From NCBI RefSeq assembly GCF_000269605.1, contig NZ_AKCI01000001.1, positions 682,001-746,000 on the forward strand: a stretch of DNA of 64,000 bases, read 5' to 3'. This stretch comes from Scardovia wiggsiae F0424. GTDB lineage: Bacteria; Actinomycetota; Actinomycetes; Actinomycetales; Bifidobacteriaceae. Shown piece after piece: positions 16,802 through 25,536 of the stretch. The position numbers and the translations under genes were made by a program. Under the pieces are notes generated by a model, which was given only the letters and a program-made list of their open reading frames with translations, searched no databases and had not been told where the DNA came from. The stretch's first letter is position 1. The number at the start of each line of letters is the position of its first letter.

Positions 16802-19001
16802 GGTTACTCCTCAATATAAAATGTGCACCATTATCATCATGAACTGCAGTCAATTCTAGATCATTTCTTGAAGCAGCTTCACCTGCAATAGCAAGGCCTA
16901 ATCCTGTTCCATTCTCTTTCGTCGTAAACTCAGGTTCAAAGATAACACTATTTTCAAGTAATTCATCGCTTATTCCTGGACCAGAATCAGTATAATCTAA
17001 TTGGAATATACCATCTATCCTTCGCGCATTAAAAGAAATAACACGCGAAACGCATTCTTTCTCATTAAACCAGAATATACTGTTATCCAATAGATTGACA
17101 AAAATTGCAATAAAATCCTGTTTCCATCCTTGAATTGATAAATCCTTATCACAATTAATCACAACATTAATCTTGTCTTTTTCGCAGTCAGCATTGAAGA
17201 TAGCTACAGCTTCATTAATTGCTTCAGCAACAAGAATTTTTCTTTTCGAAATCCTTGTCCGGGCTGAAAGAGTATCCAGTCTGCCAAATAAATCAGCAAA
17301 ACTATCAGCATTTTGGGCTATGCCTGCAGTCAATTCTATGACTTTCTGATATGCGTTATCATTCCGGCTCTTCTTAAACTCAACACCATAATAAGAGAGG
17401 TTTTTACTCTGGTTCTTTATATAATTTAAGGGTCTTCTACCTTCATGCAGAATAACATTAATCACTTTCCCTAAAGTAGCCTGTCCCTGATAAATTGCTA
17501 CAGCTTTTTTGATCTCTTCGGCTGTTTTATTCTTTTTCTGCGCTTCTTTGGAAATAATATCATCAACTTGGTTAATTACAGTTTCAGACAATTCAGCTTT
17601 TTTCAAAGTTCTGGAAATTGAATGGCTTAGCTCAGAATAATCAAATAATATATCAATGTTGTCTGCAACCTTTTTCGTTGGATCAATCAGAGCAGATTTC
17701 CTTCTGAAAATAAACCTCCTTTTTTCAAGTTCGCTGATAACCTCTTTCGTAACACGCCTCAAGGCATTATAGGCATCATTCTCTTTAAGACCATCGCGAG
17801 CACTTTTCTCTTCCAAGCCGGAACTCTCTTCTGATTGAATATGCACATAACCAACAACTTGGTTACTGCCAATTTTGATGGAAGGACGCTGCACCCTTTG
17901 CTCATTCAATTTCAGCCAATCAAAATCTGCATCTCCTAAAGGTCTAATTCTAAATCCATTCCGATACACTCCAATACCGTTAACGTCATTCAGCAGCGCC
18001 CTAGCCTGGTTTTTTTTAACATACGAGCCACGTTCATCCTTAAGTCCCCTTGAAATTAACTGCTCTATAGATTCTTTATCGCGATCATAAACTCGAATAT
18101 CGATATCTAATGAACCGCAGCCAGTTTCTCCATAATTTATAAGCACAGTTTCAGTCTCAATTGGCTCAATCTTATGATTTTCATAAATGAGTTCCCCTCC
18201 CCCGGATGCTTCGATTTTGCCGCTTATACGATAATCAAAATAATCCAGAATAGGGTATGGCTTGATTGGCTCCACAGTATTATCCTCCGTATTCTCAAAA
18301 TAATTATCAAATTTTAAACTAATATCAAATACAGAAGAGCTATCTTCCTTCCCAACCGTTGGAGGAATTAACTTCTTGAGCTCAAAACGTAATTTACTAA
18401 ATGTATTCTCATTCCAGTATTTATTATCAGTAAATTTGGAACGCATTATCAATTTTGTTCCTGGACCTTTCTCAGTCCGGTAGGTTCTTATCGGAAATTG
18501 GACCTGATCCAAGTACTCATATTCTTTAAACTGACTCCAGTCAATAGCAACTTCAGTAAGAACATGCTGCGAATCAACAGTCTGCATTATTAGATTATTT
18601 CCCAGAATACTTGCAGCATATCTTCCTATTCCTTTTCTCCCCTGCATAATCCTTCCTTTAGGACTAAAACGTTTCGACGCTTTATAATCTGTTGAAGGTA
18701 CGAGCCACTTTTCTGTAACATCTTTCGTTGTCATTCCATGACCATGATCAATAACTTGAATCTCTAAAATATCTTCTTCAACTACACGTTTAAAAACAAT
18801 AATAGCATCAGGAGAATCTGCATCATAGCAATTTTTGACTAATTCAACAATCGCGGCATATGGGTCCTGAATAAGTTCAGCTCCAATCGTAAGAATGTGC
18901 CTCCCTGCAGGTCTCATCTTATAAAGTGACGAAGCATTATTCTCAATTGAGGAATTGACTTGCGAAATATGCTCTTTATTCCTGTTTATTTCGTCTTTCA
19001 T
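16794..19001 (-). CDS. Dual GHKL ATPase (MutL/MORC/Hsp90-like N-terminus, histidine-kinase-like C-terminus)
   Basis: A 735-residue protein with two ATP-binding modules. The first has N-box ELVKNCYDADSPDA (Glu53, Asn57, Asp60), G1 VIDHGHGM and G2 GRKGIGRYAAS, followed by a long S5-like and helical region to about residue 430. The second has an H-box-like helix ILHEGRRPLNYIK, N-box FVNLLDNSIFWF, G1 DSGPGIS and G2 NGTGLGLAIAGEAA, as in two-component kinases. GHKL proteins of the MutL/MORC type are known companions of restriction-modification genes. I chose the ATG at 19001, with GAGG seven bases upstream; it shares one base with the TAA of the methyltransferase gene (TAATG), so the pair is translationally coupled. 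A start at 19007 has no room for a ribosome site. Confidence 0.85.
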   Translation of the reverse strand: MKDEINRNKEHISQVNSSIENNASSLYKMRPAGRHILTIGAELIQDPYAAIVELVKNCYDADSPDAIIVFKRVVEEDILEIQVIDHGHGMTTKDVTEKWLVPSTDYKASKRFSPKGRIMQGRKGIGRYAASILGNNLIMQTVDSQHVLTEVAIDWSQFKEYEYLDQVQFPIRTYRTEKGPGTKLIMRSKFTDNKYWNENTFSKLRFELKKLIPPTVGKEDSSSVFDISLKFDNYFENTEDNTVEPIKPYPILDYFDYRISGKIEASGGGELIYENHKIEPIETETVLINYGETGCGSLDIDIRVYDRDKESIEQLISRGLKDERGSYVKKNQARALLNDVNGIGVYRNGFRIRPLGDADFDWLKLNEQRVQRPSIKIGSNQVVGYVHIQSEESSGLEEKSARDGLKENDAYNALRRVTKEVISELEKRRFIFRRKSALIDPTKKVADNIDILFDYSELSHSISRTLKKAELSETVINQVDDIISKEAQKKNKTAEEIKKAVAIYQGQATLGKVINVILHEGRRPLNYIKNQSKNLSYYGVEFKKSRNDNAYQKVIELTAGIAQNADSFADLFGRLDTLSARTRISKRKILVAEAINEAVAIFNADCEKDKINVVINCDKDLSIQGWKQDFIAIFVNLLDNSIFWFNEKECVSRVISFNARRIDGIFQLDYTDSGPGISDELLENSVIFEPEFTTKENGTGLGLAIAGEAASRNDLELTAVHDDNGAHFILRSNRD

Positions 19002-20254
19002 TACCATACCTCTAATAATGTTTTTGCTATTTTCTCTGCCAGCAGTACCGGAACAGCATTGCCTATCTGACGATACGCTGCTGTACGTGAAGGCTTGCCA
19101 GAAACAGACTCAAAATAATAATTATCTGGGAACGTTTGTAATCTTGCAGCTTCTCGAGGAGTCAACGATCTATTCTGATTGATATCAGGATGAATAAAAT
19201 AATGTCCATCCTTAGACATATGAGCTACTACGGTCTGTGAATATGGCAAATTATCCGCAACCACCTTGAATCTGTCACAGAAAGACGTTATATTTTTCTG
19301 CGACCGCAGCCTGTCAGGCAAATCATTATAGCGCAGTCTTTTCCTCTCTTTATTCCACGACATTACGACTCTATTATATATTTCTAAATCCTGCTCGGTA
19401 TTAGGCCTAGAACATTGTTGCGTTACACTCTCTCTATCGTAAGATTTAATTCCCGCAGCATATAGATATTCTCCGTAATAGTGACTAGTTTTAACAGCAA
19501 ACCACTCTCCTTCTCCAGATTTAACTTTTGGCAAGTCTGTGAATATTTCTCGTACTAAACAATCAAAATGACCTTTTGGAATATTAGGATAAAACTTAGA
19601 ATGGTTTCCCAGCTTGCCTATCAGGATAATCCTCTTCCTATTTTGAAGAACTCCGTAATCCTTGGCATTTAATACATCGTATTCTATTGAATATCCTATT
19701 GAAGAAAATAAATCCTGCATTTTTATAAAATGCAGCTTTCCATCAATATCTTTTGCAGAAAGCAGTCCAATCACATTTTCAAATACAAAATATTTCGGTC
19801 TGTATCTCTTCAGAAATTCAGCGTACAAAACATAAAGATAATTTCGTTTATCTCCTGTCATGCTATTCTCATCACGAGCCCTGCCGACTAATGAATACGC
19901 TTGGCATGGTGGACCGCCTATAATTAAGTCAAGATGTTGTCCTTCTAATCGATTATCGACTTCACCAAATATCCTCGACAGATTTCTCACGGAAATTTCA
20001 TAGTTTAAAACAGAATTCAGTAATTGTTCAGGAACCTTACTATATAAAAACTGGCGATCAATTTCTCCTTTAAGATAGCAATTATATATGCTATCCTTCT
20101 GATTATTTTTTAAGTAATTAAAAGCTAGTCGTGTTTTCAAAGTAAAGCATGCTGCTTCATCCATCTCGATATGCGCCAGAGGCCTATACCCCACTCTGGC
20201 AAAACCTTCAGACAAACCTCCCGCTCCAGCAAAGAGATCCAAGTAGTTCAGCAT
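19001..20254 (-). CDS. DNA (cytosine-5-)-methyltransferase
   Basis: Transfers methyl from S-adenosylmethionine to C5 of cytosine in a specific DNA site. All key motifs are present: I DLFAGAGGLSEGF, IV GGPPCQAYS with nucleophile Cys117, VI FVFENVIG, VIII LQNRKRIILIG, and X RQIGNAVPVLLAEKIA. The target-recognition region (about residues 230-340) gives no clue to the site. Length 417 is normal. AGGAGG lies seven bases before the ATG. It is the second gene of the unit that begins with vsr, and its stop overlaps the ATPase start. No restriction endonuclease is recognisable beside it, so it may be solitary or its partner may be the ATPase/receiver pair. Confidence 0.95.
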   Translation of the reverse strand: MLNYLDLFAGAGGLSEGFARVGYRPLAHIEMDEAACFTLKTRLAFNYLKNNQKDSIYNCYLKGEIDRQFLYSKVPEQLLNSVLNYEISVRNLSRIFGEVDNRLEGQHLDLIIGGPPCQAYSLVGRARDENSMTGDKRNYLYVLYAEFLKRYRPKYFVFENVIGLLSAKDIDGKLHFIKMQDLFSSIGYSIEYDVLNAKDYGVLQNRKRIILIGKLGNHSKFYPNIPKGHFDCLVREIFTDLPKVKSGEGEWFAVKTSHYYGEYLYAAGIKSYDRESVTQQCSRPNTEQDLEIYNRVVMSWNKERKRLRYNDLPDRLRSQKNITSFCDRFKVVADNLPYSQTVVAHMSKDGHYFIHPDINQNRSLTPREAARLQTFPDNYYFESVSGKPSRTAAYRQIGNAVPVLLAEKIAKTLLEVW

Positions 20255-20292
20255 CAGTTACCTCCTAAAATAAACTAAAAATAATCATACAT

Positions 20293-20745
20293 CTAAAACT
20301 CTCCATGTTTTTCATCAGACAATATAAAATCTATAATTTGTGTAAGTATTTTTTGTCTATACTCGGGGTTTTTCTTCATTTTCTTCAGTGTGCATTCCCA
20401 AATTATTAGCTGCCGAATTCCTTGCTTCTCTAGTTCACTTCGAACTCGCCTGTCTCTGTTTATATTCGAAGCAAATTTTTCCCGCCAATATTTGATATTT
20501 GTCTTAGGTATAGTGGCGTATTTACAGTTTATATGTCTGTGCCAAAAACAACCGTTAACGAATACGGCAAGATTATATTTCTTAATAAAAAGATCAGGTG
20601 TTCCGATAATTAAACGGTTTGAAATTCTATATCTAAAACCTCGCGCGAATAACAGCTTACGAATATATATCTCAGGAATCGTATTCTTTGAATGAATCGC
20701 AGACATGTTCTTACTGCGCTGCCTTTTACTTATTCTATCAGTCAT
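20293..20745 (-). CDS. vsr: Very-short-patch mismatch endonuclease Vsr
   Basis: Nicks DNA 5' of a T:G mismatch that arises when 5-methylcytosine deaminates, protecting the site of the neighbouring methyltransferase. The 150-residue protein shows SKNMSAIHSKNTIPE, GFRYRI, GTPDLFIKKY, VFVNGCFWHRH and WECTLKK. Glu25, Asp51, His69 and His71 fall at the positions of the catalytic residues of E. coli Vsr. It is the first gene of the minus-strand cluster, 38 bases upstream of the methyltransferase. The sequence is AT-rich. Confidence 0.95.
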   Translation of the reverse strand: MTDRISKRQRSKNMSAIHSKNTIPEIYIRKLLFARGFRYRISNRLIIGTPDLFIKKYNLAVFVNGCFWHRHINCKYATIPKTNIKYWREKFASNINRDRRVRSELEKQGIRQLIIWECTLKKMKKNPEYRQKILTQIIDFILSDEKHGEF

Positions 20746-20857
20746 AACCCATCTTTTCCTAAATGTTTAAGAACTAACCAACGATTTTACGCTTAAACAG
20801 TTAATCAACATAGTTTCGGCGCTTCTCAAATTATAGAATTGTCTTTTCTCTTTACGC

Positions 20858-21181
20858 CTACAGTATTTCCTTCAGCTTATCCAGAAAAGCTTCTTCACCG
20901 AAGACATCGACTTTGAAGAATATCGCCTAGCTACCGCCTGAAATGATTGTGAAAAGATGTATCAGCCCATTCTTCTCATCAGTATAACGTCGCATTCAGG
21001 CTGACACGGTTTCCTCCCGAAACTGTACCGCTCCAATACGCAGACGCCGCACTGACTTTTAGCGTCAGTAAAGTCACCGCTGTCTTCAGAAGTTGCGGAT
21101 CTGCTGCCCCTCAATACCTGTTTTCAATACGGCTGACCAGCCCATGAAATCCTCACGAAGGGTAGTCTCAAATCTTGCCAC
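20858..21181 (-). pseudogene. Decayed small gene, DUF6054-like
   Basis: A GTG at 21181 with AGGAG eight bases upstream begins VARFETTLREDFMGWSAVLK. The reading then hits a TGA. Conserved blocks continue in other frames: EDSGDFTDAK and VLERYSF, then GGNRVSLNATLY, then EKNGLIHLFTIISGGS. An in-frame TAG replaces the residue before AIFFKVDVFGEEAFLDKL. The end is at the TAG at 20858. Pieced together the blocks give a protein of about 107 residues resembling the uncharacterised DUF6054 family as I remember it. Several frameshifts plus a nonsense codon show it is inactive. Confidence 0.6.
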
Positions 21182-21315
21182 GATAGTGCTCCTTCCACTG
21201 TTCTTTCATATATCATCAAATACTTATACCTTTCTCTATAGTCCTTCTCATGAGATAAATCCAGCAATAGCCTGTGCAACCATATTATGCCCTTCTGATT
21301 CCTAACCTAATTCCT

Positions 21316-21368
21316 AACTGCCTCATCTTAATCTTATCTGCATCATTTGTATATAGTATGAGGCAGTT
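21316..21368. promoter_or_regulatory. 11-bp inverted repeat around the fic promoter region
   Basis: AACTGCCTCAT at 21316-21326 and its exact reverse complement at 21358-21368 enclose 31 AT-rich bases. These include TATAGT, a plausible -10 about 50 bases before the fic start. It could be a split operator or the base of a stem. No regulator is adjacent. Confidence 0.4.
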
Positions 21369-21405
21369 TATATTTATATTTGAATGATGTAGAAAAGGAA
21401 TGCCT

Positions 21406-22479
21406 ATGTCAATGAAGACATTCGATTATTCGGCAACATCTGAAATCATTTTAACGGCGGAAACTATGCATTTCATCTCTGCCATCCACGAATATAAAGA
21501 CCGGCAGGACCTTTATCTGTCATAACAGCCCGGCATCCTGGACACTATGGTTGAGGTCGCAAAAGTGCAGTCTACTGAAACCTCAAACCGCCTTGAAGGG
21601 ATCCATACAAGCGATAAGCGGCTCCGTGAAATCATGCAGGAGAATACAAACCTCAGGTCGCGCGATGAAGAGGAAATTGCCGGCTATCGTGATGTGCTCA
21701 AAGCTATACATGAAAGCTATGAATACATTGATGTTACACCCAACATTATCCTTCAGCTGCATCGTAATCTGTATCGCCACACCGCATCATCAATGGGAGG
21801 GAATTTCAAAATAGGCGATAATGAGATACATGGCATCCGAAACGACGGAACCGAATATGTCCGTTTCAAAACTGTCCCCGCAGTATCGACCCCCGATGCC
21901 ATGGAACGGCTATGCGCCGCGTTTCGCGAAGGATTCGGCACCGGAGCACTCGACCCGCTCCTGATATCACTGGAGTTCGTTTTTGATTTCACATGCATCC
22001 ACCCGTTCAACGACGGCAACGGACGTATAAGCTGGCTACTCACGCTGCTGCTGCTTTATAAATCAGGATATAAGATTGGCAAATACGTATCCCTTGAGAA
22101 AGAGATTGAACGCACAAAAGGAGATTACTATGATGCACTGGCTATCAGCTCCAGAGGCTGGGAAAATGGTACAAACGATCCAGGCCCGTTCGTGCGCTAT
22201 ATGCTGGGGGTCATCCTTGCCACATACCGTGATTTTGAGGACAGGGCTGTAACAGTTTCCGCGGCAAAACTGACTAAGGCGGAGCGGGTCGAGAAGGTTC
22301 TGCAGAACAGCATAGGCAAGATCACGAAATCAGAAATCGCAGATGCCTGTCCTGATATCAGCATAACCACTATTGAGAGGGTCTTGTCAACCCTGCTCAA
22401 AACCGGGAGAATCAGGAAAGTCGGCGGCGGACGCAGCACCGGATATATGTGGATGGGTCACGCGGCGGTTCAGAAATAG
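21406..22479 (+). pseudogene. fic: Fic-family AMPylase gene with an ochre codon at codon 40
   Basis: Fic proteins transfer AMP or other phosphate-linked groups to target hydroxyls. The catalytic loop HPFNDGNGR and the class II inhibitory helix SNRLEG are both intact. The frame opens at the ATG at 21406 (AAGGAA upstream), reads MSMKTFDYSATSEI and ISAIHEYKDRQDLYLS as in full-length Fic proteins, and then meets TAA at 21523-21525. It continues in the same frame with QPGILDTMVEVAKVQ to the stop at 22479. Reinitiation at the ATG at 21547 would give a 310-residue product that keeps the inhibitory helix, the Fic core and the C-terminal winged helix, so activity is possible. Otherwise it is a recent pseudogene. 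Confidence 0.8.
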
Positions 22480-22557
22480 AATAAGGCTTGCAGTGCGCTA
22501 TGAGCGTGGTTCCCCTGTACAACACAACATGCCAGCGCAGACCAGCAAGGATCCGGC

Positions 22558-24120
22558 CTACTCCCACTCGATAGTCGCGGGGGGCTTGGACGTCACGTCA
22601 AGGACCACGCGGTTGATGCCGCGGCATTCATTGGTGATGCGTGTTGAGATCACCGCGAGGACATCGTAAGGCACACGCGACCAGTCCGCAGTCATGGCGT
22701 CTTCGGAACTGACCGGGCGCAGCACAACAGGGTTGCCGTAGGTACGTTCATCGCCCTGGACACCCACCGAATGGACATCTGCAAGCAGAACGACCGGGCA
22801 CTGCCAGACATCCCTGTCAAGGCCAGCCCTGCTCAGCTCCTCGCGCGCAATAGCATCAGCATCCCGCAGCAAGCCAAGGCGTTCCCGCGTGATCTCGCCG
22901 ATGATCCTGATAGCAAGCCCCGGCCCGGGGAACGGTTGCCTCCATACCATTTCCTCCGGCAGCCCCAGCTGAGTGCCAATGGCACGCACCTCATCCTTGA
23001 ACAGGGTGCGCAACGGTTCAATAAGCTCGAAACCAAGGTCTTCCGGCAGTCCGCCCACATTATGGTGGCTCTTGATATTAGCCGTACCGTCGCCGCCCCC
23101 GGACTCCACAACATCGGGGTACAGCGTCCCCTGAACAAGGAACTTTACTTCCCCGCCTTCGCTGCCGGCCTGCGAAACGATATCCCGTGCGGCCTTCTCA
23201 AAAGTACGGATAAATTTCTCGCCGATGACCTTACGTTTACGTTCCGGCTCGCTCACACCTTTAAGCGCGCCAAGAAAATCCTCGGAAGCATCCACAGCAA
23301 CCAGTTTTATCCCTGTCGCCTCGACAAAATCATGCCGGACCTGTTCGGCCTCACCTTTACGGAGGAAACCATGGTCTACGAACACGCATGTCAGCCGGTC
23401 GCCGATAGCTTTATGCACAAGCGCAGCGGCAACAGCAGAATCCACCCCGCCGGAAAGCCCGCAGATCACCTGGCTATTGCCGGCCTTTTCCCGTATCTGC
23501 TTAACCTGCTCATCGATAATGCCGGAAGGGTCCCAGCTGCGTGGGAGCCCCGCTTCCTGATGCAGGAAATTCTCAAGAAGGTCCTGCCCCAAGGGGGTAT
23601 GCTTCACCTCGGGATGCCACTGCACACCATACAGTTTCCGCGACTTATCTTCCATAGCGGCTATAGGGGCGCCGTCGGTATGCGCCAGCACTGTAAACCC
23701 CTCCGGAGCCTTACGCACTGCCACGCCATGACTCATCCATGTGGACTGCCCCGCAGGGGAACCTGACAGGATGCCTTCCGCCTTGTCAACAACTGCCTCA
23801 GTTTTGCCGTACTCCCCCAGCGCAGCCTTATCAACATCCCCCCCAAGCTCATGCGCCATGACCTGGAAACCGTAGCAGATGCCGAGCACAGGAACGCCTG
23901 AATCAAATATCTTCCTGTCAACGCTGGGAGCGCCGGGCTCGTATACAGACGAAGGGCCGCCCGACAGGATGATAGCTTGGGGATTTTTCGCCAGCATCTC
24001 ATCAGCCGGCATAGAATGCGGGACCAGCTCGGAATACACGTTAGCCTCGCGCACACGCCGGGCAATAAGCTGCGCATACTGTGCGCCGAAATCAACAACG
24101 AGAACCGGTCCTTGAGCCAT
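22558..24120 (-). CDS. guaA: GMP synthase (glutamine-hydrolysing)
   Basis: Converts XMP to GMP using ATP and glutamine. The 520-residue protein has an N-terminal class I amidotransferase domain ([16 protein letters not shown], nucleophile in [15 protein letters not shown], His-Glu in [12 protein letters not shown]). The ATP-pyrophosphatase domain has the P-loop [14 protein letters not shown], and the dimerisation domain ends [21 protein letters not shown]. The ATG at 24120 ([11 protein letters not shown]) has GGAGGG about eight bases upstream; a start at 24147 would add nine unsupported residues. It is monocistronic and divergent from the SGNH hydrolase gene. It uses the XMP that Xpt makes. 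Confidence 0.97.
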   Translation of the reverse strand: MAQGPVLVVDFGAQYAQLIARRVREANVYSELVPHSMPADEMLAKNPQAIILSGGPSSVYEPGAPSVDRKIFDSGVPVLGICYGFQVMAHELGGDVDKAALGEYGKTEAVVDKAEGILSGSPAGQSTWMSHGVAVRKAPEGFTVLAHTDGAPIAAMEDKSRKLYGVQWHPEVKHTPLGQDLLENFLHQEAGLPRSWDPSGIIDEQVKQIREKAGNSQVICGLSGGVDSAVAAALVHKAIGDRLTCVFVDHGFLRKGEAEQVRHDFVEATGIKLVAVDASEDFLGALKGVSEPERKRKVIGEKFIRTFEKAARDIVSQAGSEGGEVKFLVQGTLYPDVVESGGGDGTANIKSHHNVGGLPEDLGFELIEPLRTLFKDEVRAIGTQLGLPEEMVWRQPFPGPGLAIRIIGEITRERLGLLRDADAIAREELSRAGLDRDVWQCPVVLLADVHSVGVQGDERTYGNPVVLRPVSSEDAMTADWSRVPYDVLAVISTRITNECRGINRVVLDVTSKPPATIEWE

Positions 24121-24468
24121 GCCCGTTACCCTCCAAAGCAAAATCATACTGCGGCCAGACGCAGAACAGTAATGGAAACGATCTGCGTTACATTATCCCG
24201 GCTTAATACGACAACCGGGGTCATGCTGCACTGCGCATCTCAATACCTGAAACCAGGTAGAGGCAGCGCCGCACATGCACAATACACAGCATCGCGCGGG
24301 ATACTTGGTATGCCGCCGCCCGCGCACACAGGACGTTACAGGGCACACATACGTACCGCACAAGTAATCGTGCACAGTAGTGCCGCATAAGGCTACACAC
24401 TGGATACCGCGCATGCAATGCCCGCAGCAAAACGCTGTTGTCTCACTGAAAAGCTTAGGATGGAGTAT
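24121..24468. other. Divergent intergenic region, guaA / SGNH hydrolase
   Basis: About 348 bases holding two divergent promoters. I found no clear -35/-10 pair, no known riboswitch and no coding sequence. Confidence 0.45.
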
Positions 24469-25347
24469 ATGACGTCACCTACACCTTTTTCTGAGCAGAC
24501 ACAGCACGATAAAGACAGCGGCGGTAATGCCGGCAGGGATATCAGCAAGGAAACCGGCTCTGAGCCCGGCGTCTCTGGCAGCCCCAGCGTACCCAACGGG
24601 CTTGCCGGCAGGCTCAGCTACGGCGAAAAACTCCTCGCCCGCATAGAAGGCCTGTATGCAAGCAAAACAGTGCATCTGGCACCGGAACCTGAAGGCGGGC
24701 GCCATGGGATCATCGGCGTAGACGGCATGGATATGGGAGCCACCCAGCCCTCGCCGTATCTGAAAACCGCGATCTTGGGGGATTCGATGGCCGCCGCATG
24801 CGGAGTGGAAAACCAGAGCGAAGGCCTGATGCCGAGGATAGCGCATGGCATTGCGCAGCGTATAAACAGGCCTGTTTCATGGGAGACTTACGGCCGGCTT
24901 GGAGCAACGATGAGGCGCGTACGCTTCCGCGAGTTCCCGGAAGTTGCCGGCACGGATTATGACATCATGTATATTTGTGCAGGGTCCAATGATCTTATGG
25001 CACAGCGTTCCACTGCCGAATGGCGTGAAGACCTTCTCGCTGTCATCAGGCAGGCAAAAGAGAAATCAAAGGCAGTCATCATCCTCAGTCCCGGACAGCT
25101 CTACAACAGCCCTTCCCTGGGCCGTGCGCTGCGCAAGGCCATGCTTATTGCCAGTGACCGTCAGACTGCTGAAAGCGAGCGTATCTGCAAGGCACAGGGC
25201 GTGACCTACCTTAACCTGACACATGTTGAAGTGAACGCCGATGTCCCAGAGTTCTATGCCTATGACCATTTCCACCCCGGAAAGCAGGGATACCAGATCA
25301 TTGCTGATTATGTGACGGAACACACACCTTTGAGCAGTATCATTTAG
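24469..25347 (+). CDS. SGNH/GDSL-type hydrolase
   Basis: A serine esterase of the SGNH fold. Block I is ILGDSMAAACGV (nucleophile Ser), block II TYGRLGAT, block III CAGSNDLM, and block V DHFHPGKQGY with the catalytic Asp and His. Residues 1-80 before the core are hydrophilic and Gly/Ser-rich without a signal peptide, so it is probably cytoplasmic. The substrate is unknown. I prefer the ATG at 24469 because AGGATGG lies five bases before it; earlier in-frame starts at 24418 and 24460 are less well placed. It stands alone upstream of xfp. Confidence 0.85.
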   Translation: MTSPTPFSEQTQHDKDSGGNAGRDISKETGSEPGVSGSPSVPNGLAGRLSYGEKLLARIEGLYASKTVHLAPEPEGGRHGIIGVDGMDMGATQPSPYLKTAILGDSMAAACGVENQSEGLMPRIAHGIAQRINRPVSWETYGRLGATMRRVRFREFPEVAGTDYDIMYICAGSNDLMAQRSTAEWREDLLAVIRQAKEKSKAVIILSPGQLYNSPSLGRALRKAMLIASDRQTAESERICKAQGVTYLNLTHVEVNADVPEFYAYDHFHPGKQGYQIIADYVTEHTPLSSII

Positions 25348-25536
25348 CTGGCCGGCCGGGCACATTTTTATGACCGCAGGTTCCAAAATGCCGGGAAATA
25401 AGCAACATTCTGCGCCTGAACACGCACTGTGAAAGTCGAATGGCTCACGTAACATTATTAGCGAAACGGGACAGTTCTCTGTCTCTGAACAGTAATAATC
25501 AACCGCACTGAAAAGTGCAAAAGTACAGGAGTATTT

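Noticed and set aside
22771-23766. Long plus-strand open frame inside guaA
   Set aside because: It is exactly antisense to a clear guaA gene and encodes no recognisable domain; such frames arise from codon bias on the opposite strand.
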